From Candidatus Hydrogenedentota bacterium (lineage in GTDB: Bacteria > Hydrogenedentota > Hydrogenedentia > Hydrogenedentales > CAITNO01): 33,937 nucleotides of DNA. Below the pieces are notes generated by a model. It was not told the origin of the DNA and ran no database searches. It was given only the letters and a program-made list of their open reading frames with translations. The stretch is taken from NCBI GenBank assembly GCA_012730105.1, contig JAAYBJ010000206.1, positions 1 to 33,937 on the forward strand, read 5' to 3'. Positions 16,390 to 24,045 of the stretch are shown here, piece by piece; the stretch's first letter is position 1; each line of letters opens with the position of its first letter. A program made the position numbers and the translations under genes.

Positions 16390-17153
16390 ATGAACTATGA
16401 TTCCAGAAGATTCAGCAGGCGTGATTTACTAAAACCATCCACTACTGTTATTTGCACGACGGGTTGTGTGGCATTTCCGGTATCTTTCGGTAAGCGACGA
16501 AGCATGGGCCGACAATAAGCGGCCCAACATCCTGTTGCTTTTTGCTGACGATTACTGCTTTAGTCTGATTCGCGCGCTATGGCATCCATCGCAGGATAAG
16601 ACATTTCCACGCGAAAAAGACGGAATGACGTGCATCAGGTCGCTGTTGTTAAGCGATAGTTGGGCAACCTACAACAGGCTGGAATTCGGGCCCCTTTTAG
16701 TGGTCATCCTCATACCACCGGCATCGCCGGGGGTCGCTGATTGTAAAAATCAACAAAAAAAAGCAATTGAAGCATGCCATGTCTTTGATATGGCCCATAG
16801 CCCGCGTTTTTTTTGTGGGTATTCGATGCAGCCATCGGGTGGGGGACAGACCGACCTGCTTGCTCTATTTCATGCCGCAAAATACGGTGTCAGTCCCGTT
16901 CAACTGCTTTTTTTAGGTTTATGGGGCTTGCCAGGACCTGCAACTTATGATTCGTGCGGATTCGATTAAGATGATTTAGTATCCGGCAGTGGAACAGGCC
17001 GACTTATTTGACCTCTCCATGGGTCCCCATGAACAGCGTTCCCTTGCCGTGGCTTCCGGCTATACGGCACAGGTTCATGGGCTGTGCGCGCGCCTTGAAA
17101 CCCTGCAGCAGGCACTGCAGGATCCCCTTGGGAAAACACTTGACAATAAGTGA
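16390..17153 (+). pseudogene. Decayed sulfatase gene (N- and C-terminal remnants)
   Basis: The ATG at 16390 opens MNYDSRRFSRRDLLK, a twin-arginine signal, but this frame stops at 16516-16518. In the +1 frame the reading continues as NKRPNILLLFADD (about 16520-16560), the diagnostic start of a sulfatase domain, and then becomes unrecognisable. At 16989-17153 a third segment reads LFDLSMGPHEQRSLA...ARLETLQQALQDPLG, matching the C-terminal 'LFDL..DP.E..NLA' tail of sulfatases. A full sulfatase is about 450-550 residues; only about 760 bp remain, and the catalytic C/S-x-P-x-R signature is missing. The gene thus has a frameshift and a large internal loss. The open frame at 16466-16969 is this remnant, not an intact gene. 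Confidence 0.78.
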
Positions 17154-17213
17154 TCTAAACGGCTATTTTTATTTTTTCTGCCATATCCCCTTGTGTTTTT
17201 TGATCTTTATTTA

Positions 17214-17241
17214 TTGACATCCATTTCTTTCTTAGTACATT
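17214..17241 (+). promoter_or_regulatory. Weak candidate upstream promoter
   Basis: TTGACA (17214-17219) and TACATT (17236-17241), 16 bp apart, lie in the AT-rich 235-bp gap between the sulfatase remnant and the CAP lipoprotein. It could be a second promoter for the CAP gene or a relic. The rest of the gap shows no gene; a small open frame starting near 17328 runs through the CAP promoter and is rejected. Confidence 0.25.
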
Positions 17242-17388
17242 GCTTGGCACCATGTTTTTCGGCTGGCATGTCTTATTTCAATTAATACAGGTCATATTCA
17301 GGGAAATAGACCAACAATACCCGCTTTTTGGAGGGAATGAAAATATTTTTTCTGGAGCTTCGCAGTTATTTCCTAAATAAAATTTCTA

Positions 17389-17417
17389 TTGCACAATTTT
17401 GCACCATATGCTATAAT
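17389..17417 (+). promoter_or_regulatory. Strong sigma70-type promoter for the CAP lipoprotein
   Basis: TTGCAC (17389-17394) and TATAAT (17412-17417) are separated by exactly 17 bp. Transcription would begin near 17424. This rules out the ATG at 17389 as a start codon and supports the ATG at 17464. Confidence 0.75.
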
Positions 17418-17463
17418 TGCCCTGCGTCGATACATGAAAATGTATTCGGGAATCTTTTTATAT

Positions 17464-18063
17464 ATGGTCAAACTAAAATTCTGGCTGGTTCTTTTTTTCG
17501 TTTCCCTCAGCCTCATGGGGTGTCCCCTCTTGATTCCAATTCCGGAAGAGGGACCAGAAGGCGAAGGCGAAATTTCTATCGAAGGTGAAGCGCCTGAAGG
17601 CATAGTGGAAGGGGAACCCGAGGGGAAGGTAGAGGGGGAGGTCGAAGGCGAAGCGCCTACCGACTATATTTCCGAGTTGGAACAGGAAGTGTATGAGCTG
17701 ATCAATGCCGAACGCGTCGCCGCGGGCGTACCGGAGCTGTTCCAGGATCGTCATGTTGCCGTTGTTGCCAGGGAACACAGTCAGGATATGGCGGACAACG
17801 ACTTCTTTGCCCACAACAACCTTGAAGGGGACTCTCCAGGTGACCGCCTGGATAATGCCGGAATTGCCTGGATGCGCTATGGGGAGAACCTGTCGTACAA
17901 TTACGGCTATAGCGATCCCGCCATCGTGGCGGTTGAGGGATGGATGGCCAGCTACGGCCATCGCGTTAACCTCTTAAACCCCAGGTATACCCACACTGGT
18001 GTGGGTATAGCGCAGGATGACAAGGGCGCCTTTTATCTGACCCAGGATTTTGTCAGTTATTAG
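17464..18063 (+). CDS. CAP/SCP-domain lipoprotein with acidic EGE linker
   Basis: A 199-residue lipoprotein. The ATG at 17464 begins MVKLKFWLVLFFVSLSLMGC, a lipoprotein signal with lipobox LMGC (Cys20). Earlier in-frame ATGs (17389, 17434, 17440) lie in or just after the promoter. GGGAA at 17448-17452 is a modest ribosome-binding site. Residues about 28-65 are an acidic repeat of Glu-Gly-Glu units, a probable spacer. The rest is a bacterial CAP (YkwD-like) domain: EVYELINAERVAAGVPEL, AREHSQDMADNDFFAH, GENLSYNYG and GHRVNLLNPRYTHTGVGIA, with the conserved His and Glu residues present. CAP proteins are extracellular; bacterial roles are poorly defined. It appears monocistronic, driven by the promoter at 17389-17417. 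Confidence 0.9.
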   Translation: MVKLKFWLVLFFVSLSLMGCPLLIPIPEEGPEGEGEISIEGEAPEGIVEGEPEGKVEGEVEGEAPTDYISELEQEVYELINAERVAAGVPELFQDRHVAVVAREHSQDMADNDFFAHNNLEGDSPGDRLDNAGIAWMRYGENLSYNYGYSDPAIVAVEGWMASYGHRVNLLNPRYTHTGVGIAQDDKGAFYLTQDFVSY

Positions 18064-18363
18064 CACGGTGGCGTTAAGAGACACGGCGTCATTCCAGAAA
18101 ACCGGAGTCCGCTGTTTTTTTCCCGGGATGATTCTTCCAAACAGAGTGTGCTAGTGTATCTGTACTTCGTTGTGACGTATCCTCAAGAAGGGGAGACCGC
18201 AAACGGAGCGGGCAAAGCGTGAAAAGACCGTTTCGGCGCTTCAGTCGGAGTCCCATTTTTTTGCCTGGGCTATTTGAATGGCTTTATGCTGCGACCACGT
18301 CCGCGTTCATTCAGGTGAAGCCGCCGAACTGTTTTCAACGCCCGGATATTTTTCTGTGAAGCC
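18064..18363. other. Intergenic region between CAP and STN-repeat lipoproteins
   Basis: These 300 bp contain no supportable gene, promoter or terminator. No strong ribosome-binding site is seen just before the ATG at 18364. Confidence 0.4.
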
Positions 18364-19398
18364 ATGAAACGTTTATTAAAAGTCGAACGCACCCCATTCC
18401 TGTCCGCCCTTGCATGTATGGCGGCGGTGTTGGTGATTGCCGCCTGTGCCCGGGATAGTGCAAGAGAACGCCCTAATTTATCTCCCGATAGCGCTCCCGA
18501 TTCCCCAAAGCCCAAGTTTGGTCCGGTTAGCTTTAGCCATCCCATGGCGCCGGTGGGCGACATGATGCGGACTTTTGGCACTACGGTGGGCGGCGGTTTC
18601 GTTTTGATGAGCGGGCTGGAAGAACATGCTATGGCCGCGGTGAACTACAAGGGGGCGTCTTATGAACAAGTCATCGCCGATTTTGCTTCGGCCGCAGACG
18701 CCACCTACAGCCATACTTCAAATTACTACCTGATACTTCCGCAACGTTATGAGCCCCTGATGGGCGTGTCCTTATTGGATAAACTTGACGAACGATACCG
18801 GGAAATGCGTGTCGGCGCCGTGTTTGGCGCGAAGACAAATCTGTATGTGCTCTTTTCCGCGTTGAGCAAGAGTCTTGATATCACCATCGTGGCGGACAAC
18901 TATATTGCCGAATCCCGTTGCGGCGAGCTGTATTTGCCGGATCTCCCCCTTGCCACTGTTCTGGAAGCGATTCTACAGTCCGCCAGGATTGCCCGCGACG
19001 CGTTCGAAGTGGAAAGCACGCCGGAGTATATTTTCCTGCGCGCGCCTCAAAATAACGGTCCGTCCACCGTGCGCCTGGAAACGGGTTCCCCAAATGACGC
19101 CCTGCAGGCATTGTTGGATCGCCAGGTATCACTGGTCCTGCCGGCAAATCCCGAAAAGAAGGAGGAAGTGGTGCTTGTCTCGCAGCCCGTGCCGCTGCAT
19201 GAGGCGTTGTTTCCCCTGACCGAACAACTTGGCGTGGAAATCGTAGCCCGGCGTCAGTTGGCGGACATTCCCATCAACCCGTGTGTCATCAACAAGGTAA
19301 GGCTTTCAACGGCCCTGGACTTACTCATCCGCCAGTGGCCGCTCGCCCGGTTCGGCTGGGAAGTTCAGGCCGATCGTATCCTGATCCGGGAACGTTGA
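18364..19398 (+). CDS. Lipoprotein with tandem STN/secretin-N-like domains
   Basis: A 344-residue predicted lipoprotein: charged start, hydrophobic segment and lipobox VIAAC (Cys at about 22), then a Pro/Ser-rich spacer. The mature part appears to hold three copies of a beta-alpha-beta fold like the short STN domain of secretins and TonB receptors. Examples are GVSLLDKL...LYVLFSALSKSLDITIVADN, with LYLPDLPLATVLEAILQSA...FEVESTPEYIFLRAP, and the final VSQPVPLHEALFPLTEQLGVEIVA...LSTALDLLIRQW...ILIRER. No secretin pore domain follows, so it is not itself a channel. It may be an accessory or pilotin-like periplasmic protein. The family assignment is by pattern only. It converges on dut, ending 4 bp before the dut stop. 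Confidence 0.75.
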   Translation: MKRLLKVERTPFLSALACMAAVLVIAACARDSARERPNLSPDSAPDSPKPKFGPVSFSHPMAPVGDMMRTFGTTVGGGFVLMSGLEEHAMAAVNYKGASYEQVIADFASAADATYSHTSNYYLILPQRYEPLMGVSLLDKLDERYREMRVGAVFGAKTNLYVLFSALSKSLDITIVADNYIAESRCGELYLPDLPLATVLEAILQSARIARDAFEVESTPEYIFLRAPQNNGPSTVRLETGSPNDALQALLDRQVSLVLPANPEKKEEVVLVSQPVPLHEALFPLTEQLGVEIVARRQLADIPINPCVINKVRLSTALDLLIRQWPLARFGWEVQADRILIRER

Positions 19399-19402
19399 CG
19401 GG

Positions 19403-19858
19403 TCATATCCCCGTATGGCCGAAGCCCCCTTCCCCGCGGAGCGTTATGTCAAGCGACTGTAGTTCCTGCCATTCAACGCGCGCGACCGGCGCCACGATTA
19501 GCTGGCCGATACGGTCGCCCCGGCGGATGAGAAAAGGCTTCTCACCGAGGTTTATCAGGAGTACTTTTATTTCGCCGCGGTAATCGGCGTCTATGGTGCC
19601 CGGGGTGTTGATCATGGAGATCCCCTCTCTAAAGGCCAGGCCACTGCGGGGGCGCACCTGTCCCTCATAACCCGGGGGGATGGCGATGCAGATTCCGGTG
19701 GGGACGGCAAGCCGGGCACCGGGTTGAATCACGGTAGTTTCCGTTACGGCGGCGCGGAGGTCCATGCCGCTGGCATGTTCGGTTTCGTATGCGGGCAGCG
19801 CCAGGTCGTCGTTGCCGGGAAGCCGTTGTATCGATATGCGAACCGGAAGCATGGTCAA
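19403..19858 (-). CDS. dut: Deoxyuridine 5'-triphosphate nucleotidohydrolase (dUTPase)
   Basis: A 151-residue trimeric dUTPase that hydrolyses dUTP to dUMP and pyrophosphate, limiting uracil in DNA. All five family motifs are present in order: SGMDLRA, RSGLAFREGI, GTIDADYRGEI (with the catalytic Asp), RGDRIGQLIV, and the C-terminal RGEGGFGHTG that closes over the substrate. The start is either a TTG at 19858, overlapping the stop of the upstream M16 gene and 8 nt from GGAG, or the ATG at 19852, 14 nt from it; the spacing favours the TTG. It is the last gene of the minus-strand housekeeping run. Confidence 0.95.
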   Translation of the reverse strand: MTMLPVRISIQRLPGNDDLALPAYETEHASGMDLRAAVTETTVIQPGARLAVPTGICIAIPPGYEGQVRPRSGLAFREGISMINTPGTIDADYRGEIKVLLINLGEKPFLIRRGDRIGQLIVAPVARVEWQELQSLDITLRGEGGFGHTGI

Positions 19859-21111
19859 AGCACTATCTCCACGGGAATTTTAATTTCTTCTGGACCGAGT
19901 ACCAGCATGGCGCAGGACTCCTGTGTAAGGTGAGCGGCCGCGTATTCGAGCAGCCCGTCAATGGTCACCGCATCGATATCCGCCACGATTTCTTCCACAG
20001 GCGTCACGCGCCCCTTGAACAGCAATCCTTTGGCCATGTGAGACACGCGGGCATAGGTGCCTTCAAAGGCCATAAGCATGGACCCCTTCAATTGCTGCCG
20101 CGCGCATTCCAGTTCTTCCGCCTTGACCGGCTCGCGGCGGATGCGGCTCAATTCATCAAGCGTCAGCGCGACGGCCCGCTCGCAATTATTAGGAGCTACG
20201 GCTTCGTAGATGCCCATCATGCCGGTGTTTATATGGTTGGTGTGATAGGCGTAGACACTGTAGGCGAGCCCCTCCCGTTCACGAATGCACTCGAAGAGGC
20301 GCGCGGTGCTGCCGCCGCCGAGAATGCCTGTCAGCATGCTGCATTGAAAGCGGTCTGCGTCGGTCGCGGAGGATCCGGGGAACGCGATGCCGATATGCGC
20401 CTGCGATATGGGGCGATGCACGGTTTTGATGCCTGGTTGAAATCGGGGCATGCCCGCCATTTGAGGAGGATCTTGGGAGTTGATGTTGGCCATGGCGGCT
20501 TCCACCTGACGCAACACCTCTTCCGGATTAAATTTGCCTGCGATAGAAAATACCATGTTTGAGGGGGTGTACCAGGTGGAATAAAACCGAAGGAAATCCT
20601 GCCGTGTGAATCCTGACACCGTGTTGGCATAGCCGGAAATTGGCCTGCCAAGCGGGTGGTTCGGCCAGTGAAATTCGGATAACAGGTCATGGGACAGTTC
20701 GTCGGGGGTGTCTTCAATGGAAGCGATTTCCTCCAGAATCACCCCGCGTTCTTTTTCAATATCGGTGAAGAGGGAATTGTTCAGGATATCGAAAAGGATT
20801 TCTATGCCGGCGCCTATGTGTTCCTCGAGCATACGCACATAGAGGGTAGTGTATTCGCGCGAGGTGCTGGCGTTTATGTATCCGCCGCGGCTTTCAATGG
20901 CGTCCATAATCTCATGAACAGTTCGTGTTTTTGTTCCCTTGAAAAAGAGATGCTCCAGGAAGTGGGCCAGTCCGGCCTCCCGGGGGTCTTCCGCGGCTGA
21001 CCCTGTTTTGATCCAGAGTCCGAAGGTGGCGGAATGCACATAGGGGAGCGGTTCCATGGCGATGGTGAAGCCGTTGTCAAGCCGGTGTACTGTGGTTGTC
21101 GAATCTGCCAT
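19855..21111 (-). CDS. M16-family (pitrilysin-like) zinc peptidase
   Basis: A 418-residue cytoplasmic protease of the processing-peptidase type. The inverted zinc motif HFLEH (His50, Glu53, His54) is present, with a further acidic ligand expected in the ERGVILEEIASIEDTPD segment, and the C-terminal domain shows EREGLAYSVYAYH. The open frame extends to 21177, but that part overlaps the pnp terminator; I therefore take the ATG at 21111. AAGGAG lies 15 nt upstream of it; a TTG at 21120 has better spacing (6 nt) and is the alternative. Members beside pnp (YmxG/MlpA type) are common in many bacteria. The gene overlaps dut by a few bases, indicating coupling. Confidence 0.92.
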   Translation of the reverse strand: MADSTTTVHRLDNGFTIAMEPLPYVHSATFGLWIKTGSAAEDPREAGLAHFLEHLFFKGTKTRTVHEIMDAIESRGGYINASTSREYTTLYVRMLEEHIGAGIEILFDILNNSLFTDIEKERGVILEEIASIEDTPDELSHDLLSEFHWPNHPLGRPISGYANTVSGFTRQDFLRFYSTWYTPSNMVFSIAGKFNPEEVLRQVEAAMANINSQDPPQMAGMPRFQPGIKTVHRPISQAHIGIAFPGSSATDADRFQCSMLTGILGGGSTARLFECIREREGLAYSVYAYHTNHINTGMMGIYEAVAPNNCERAVALTLDELSRIRREPVKAEELECARQQLKGSMLMAFEGTYARVSHMAKGLLFKGRVTPVEEIVADIDAVTIDGLLEYAAAHLTQESCAMLVLGPEEIKIPVEIVL

Positions 21112-21146
21112 GTGGATCAATCTTGGCTCCTTTGCCGGTGTGACAA

Positions 21147-21179
21147 TAAAAAAAGGTTGCCGCTGTTTGCGCGGCAACC
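21147..21179 (-). terminator. Terminator after pnp
   Basis: On the minus strand GGTTGCCGC and GCGGCAACC (21179-21171 and 21163-21155) form a perfect 9-bp stem with a 7-nt loop, followed by a run of eight T (21154-21147). It sits 26 bp after pnp and within the leader of the M16 gene, so some read-through or a separate promoter must serve M16-dut. Confidence 0.88.
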
Positions 21180-21204
21180 CATTGCCAGTATAACAAACTA
21201 TGGA

Positions 21205-23487
21205 TTACCTGTCACGGCCGCGATCATTGTCCCGCCGGGAACGATTATGATTGCGGTCGTTGCGGTCGTTGCGTCCGCCCCGCCGGTCGTCCCGTCTCGG
21301 CCGTCCGCCATCGCCCTGCGGGGGGGCTTCCTTGTACCCTGCCGGAGGCGGCTGTACCTGGCCCAGTTCACGGTCCGCGGCGATTTTTGACAGGTTGATA
21401 CGGCCCATCTGGTCGATTTCGATGACCTTGATCGTGACTTCATCCCCGATATTGAGGATGTCGGTAACGTTGTTCACGCGATAATCGGCCAGTTCGGAAA
21501 TGTGTATCATGCCTTCCTTGTTGCCTACCACGGTGCAGAAGGCGCCGAAATTCATGATACGGGTGACGCGGCCGGTGTATATTTTGCCGACTTCGACATC
21601 GGCGACGATTTCTTGGATCAGTTCGATGGCGGCATCCGCGGCTTCTTTGTCGGTGGCGGCGATATTGATGGTGCCGTCATCTTCGATTTCAATTTCCGCG
21701 CCGGTTTCCGCCTGGATCTGCCGAATGACCTTGCCTCCGGGTCCGATGACTTCACGTATCTTGTCGGGGTTGATCTTAATGGTGAAAATACGCGGCGCAT
21801 ACGGGGAGAGCTCAGGACGCGGCTTGTCAAGGGCCTTGTTCATTTCACCGAGAATATGCTCGCGTCCCTGCCGTGCCTGTTCAAGGGCGTCTTCCATCAC
21901 TTTCCTGGAAAGTCCCTTTACCTTGGTGTCCATCTGGAATGCGGTAATGCCATTGGCGGTGCCGCACACCTTGAAATCCATGTCGCCGAGATGGTCCTCA
22001 TCGCCGAGGATGTCGGTTAGAATGCGGACTTCATCTTCCTCTTTAATGAGGCCCATGGCGATGCCGGCCACGGGCGCTTTGATGGGAATGCCGGCATCCA
22101 TCATGCTCAGGGAGCCGCCGCAAACGGTGGCCATGGAGCTGGAGCCGTTGCTTTCCGTGACATCCGATACAATACGCACGGTATAGGGGAAATTCGTTTC
22201 ATCTCCCTCATCGTAGCGCTCCGGGTGAAGAAAGGGAAGCATGCATTCGAGGGCGCGTTCAGCCAGTTTTCCGTGACCGACTTCGCGGCGTCCCGGACCG
22301 GAAATACGGCGCACCTCGCCGACCGACCACGCGGGAAAGTTGTAGTGAAGGAAGAACCGTCTAAACTCATCGCCGGTAAGTTCATCCAACCGCATTTCAT
22401 CACGACTGGTTCCCAGGGTGGCGGCCACAATTACTTGCGTTTCCCCGCGGGTGAACAAAGCGCTTCCGTGAACGCGGGGCAGAATGCCCACCTCGATGGA
22501 GATGTCACGGACCTGGTCGAGACGCCTGCCGTCCATGCGGATATTCGTTTCAACGACGGCTTTGCGCATGATGCGTTTCTTGAGATCGGCAAATACGTTC
22601 GAGATTTCGGTGGCGCAGGCGGTGTAGCGCTCTTCACCGTAACGTTCCTGCAAGGCCTGCAGGGTGTCTGTTTTGACTGTGTCGAGTGTATCCAGCCGGT
22701 TCTGTTTTTCGCGGATGCTGAACGCTTCCTTGATTCGTGCGGAGGCCAAGGCTTCGATATCGGTTACGATTTGCGGGTCTGGTTCCACGGCATCGACAGG
22801 CATTTTTTCAACGCCCGCGCGGGCGCGCAGTTCCTCAATGCAGCCGACGATCGTACGAATATGCGTTTGGGCGAATTGAAGGGCCTCCACCATCAGGCTT
22901 TCGGGCAGTTCATGCGCCTGGCCTTCCACCATGCAGATGGAATCTTTGGTGCCCGCGACAATAATGTCAAGCGTGCTAGATTCCATTGTGTCCATGTGCG
23001 GGTTAACCACGAGTTCGCCGTCGAAACAGCCGACCCGCACCGCGCCTATGGGTTCGGTGAGGGGGGCCTTGGAAATATGCAGGGCCGCGGAGGCTGCGTT
23101 GATGGACAACACGTCGGGATTATGGATATTGTCCGCCGAAAAAACGGTCTGGCAGATCATCAACTCGTTGTGAAACTTTTTGGGGAACAGGGGCCGCAGC
23201 GGCCGGTCCGTCATGCGGCAGACCAGAATTTCGCGTTCAGAGGGACGCGATTCGCGCCTGAAAAAATTACCCGGAATCTGGCCAACGGAATAGAACTTTT
23301 CCCGGTAATCCACAGTCATCGGGAAAAAATCCGCATCTTCCCGCGCTTCCGGCGCAACAGTCACCGCGGACAGCACCATGGTGTCTCCGCTTTTGCATAT
23401 TACAGCGCCATGCGCCTGTTTGGCAATACGTCCCGTTTCAAACTGTATTTCATCCGCGCCAATTTGAACCGAAATTTTCTCTACCAT
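21205..23487 (-). CDS. pnp: Polyribonucleotide nucleotidyltransferase (PNPase)
   Basis: A 760-residue phosphorolytic 3'-5' exoribonuclease of the RNA degradosome. Domain order is standard: first RNase PH domain (VEKISVQIG..., [14 protein letters not shown]), helical linker, second RNase PH domain ([41 protein letters not shown]), KH domain ([24 protein letters not shown]) and S1 domain ([21 protein letters not shown]...GMIHISEL). The last about 45 residues are a low-complexity Arg/Asp/Asn/Gly tail of RGG/RND type, likely an RNA- or protein-binding extension. AAAGGA precedes the ATG. It follows rpsO at 156 bp, the classical rpsO-pnp arrangement, and is closed by its own terminator. Confidence 0.97.
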   Translation of the reverse strand: MVEKISVQIGADEIQFETGRIAKQAHGAVICKSGDTMVLSAVTVAPEAREDADFFPMTVDYREKFYSVGQIPGNFFRRESRPSEREILVCRMTDRPLRPLFPKKFHNELMICQTVFSADNIHNPDVLSINAASAALHISKAPLTEPIGAVRVGCFDGELVVNPHMDTMESSTLDIIVAGTKDSICMVEGQAHELPESLMVEALQFAQTHIRTIVGCIEELRARAGVEKMPVDAVEPDPQIVTDIEALASARIKEAFSIREKQNRLDTLDTVKTDTLQALQERYGEERYTACATEISNVFADLKKRIMRKAVVETNIRMDGRRLDQVRDISIEVGILPRVHGSALFTRGETQVIVAATLGTSRDEMRLDELTGDEFRRFFLHYNFPAWSVGEVRRISGPGRREVGHGKLAERALECMLPFLHPERYDEGDETNFPYTVRIVSDVTESNGSSSMATVCGGSLSMMDAGIPIKAPVAGIAMGLIKEEDEVRILTDILGDEDHLGDMDFKVCGTANGITAFQMDTKVKGLSRKVMEDALEQARQGREHILGEMNKALDKPRPELSPYAPRIFTIKINPDKIREVIGPGGKVIRQIQAETGAEIEIEDDGTINIAATDKEAADAAIELIQEIVADVEVGKIYTGRVTRIMNFGAFCTVVGNKEGMIHISELADYRVNNVTDILNIGDEVTIKVIEIDQMGRINLSKIAADRELGQVQPPPAGYKEAPPQGDGGRPRRDDRRGGRNDRNDRNHNRSRRDNDRGRDR

Positions 23488-23546
23488 AGTACTTTTCCTT
23501 TACACCTTACGATAAGCAGCACGCCTGCCGTGTCCGCCTGGTTGCC

Positions 23547-23568
23547 GTGTCGGTCCACAGACCGACAC
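23547..23568 (-). ncRNA. Structured rpsO-pnp spacer (leader hairpin)
   Basis: In the 156-bp spacer, GTGTCGGTC and GACCGACAC form a perfect 9-bp stem with a 4-nt loop. Further short stems occur beside it (CTCCGG/CCGGAG near 23574-23591, AGGCG/CGCCT nearby). No T-run follows. In E. coli the corresponding spacer carries a hairpin cut by RNase III through which PNPase controls its own mRNA; a similar role here is inference. Confidence 0.5.
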
Positions 23569-23643
23569 CTCTCCACTCCGGAACAGGCCGGAGAGAAATG
23601 CAGGCGGCATACGCCTCCTGATTCCGAACCTCCCCATGCAAAG

Positions 23644-23913
23644 TTACTTGCGGAGACCGAGCTTGCCGATAAGCGTACGATACCGTTCCACGTCCTGTTT
23701 ATGGACATAGTTCAACAGATTCCGGCGTTTGCCGACAAGGCGCAAGAGGCCGCGCCGACAGGCGAAATCCTTCGGGTGTTGCCGCAAATGCTCGGTAAGC
23801 TGGTTGATACGCTCAGTAAACAAGGCTACCTGTACCTCCACGGAACCGGTATCCTTGTTATCACTTCCGTGAGCCAGAACGATTTTTTCTTTTTCTTCTC
23901 TTGCCAGTGACAT
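23644..23913 (-). CDS. rpsO: 30S ribosomal protein S15
   Basis: An 89-residue protein, the standard length of S15, which binds the central domain of 16S rRNA early in small-subunit assembly. Diagnostic stretches are [24 protein letters not shown], the [16 protein letters not shown] segment and the basic C-terminus IGKLGLRK. The ATG follows AAAGGTGA at good spacing. The gene lies between pgk and pnp on the same strand. An extended -10 sequence in the pgk/rpsO gap suggests its own promoter. Confidence 0.98.
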   Translation of the reverse strand: MSLAREEKEKIVLAHGSDNKDTGSVEVQVALFTERINQLTEHLRQHPKDFACRRGLLRLVGKRRNLLNYVHKQDVERYRTLIGKLGLRK

Positions 23914-24005
23914 TTTCTTTCACCTTTCATGGTATACGCCCGCGCCCAGCACAGCGACGGTGAACCGCTTGGCCGAATCACGGGTAGACACTTACACTTA
24001 ACGAT

Positions 24006-24014
24006 AGTATAACA
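24006..24014 (-). promoter_or_regulatory. Candidate extended -10 promoter for rpsO
   Basis: On the minus strand TGTTATACT gives a TG-n-TATACT extended -10 at 24014-24006, about 90 bp before the rpsO ATG and just after the pgk stop. No -35 match is seen at 17 bp, which is tolerated by extended -10 promoters. Confidence 0.4.
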
Positions 24015-24045
24015 AAAAAAACATACTAAATGGAAAGATTCGCGG

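Noticed and set aside
16466-16969. 167-residue open frame taken as an intact gene
   Set aside because: It starts inside the sulfatase signal region in a shifted frame; it carries the sulfatase remnant NILLLFADD and is better read as a pseudogene.
17328-17588. 86-residue open frame with GGAGG nearby
   Set aside because: It overlaps the CAP promoter and coding region in another frame, its ATG is too close to the GGAGG, and the product is not recognisable.
22225-23910. Long open frame (561 residues) on the plus strand
   Set aside because: It is the antisense of pnp and rpsO, which are unmistakable; the translation has no recognisable domain.
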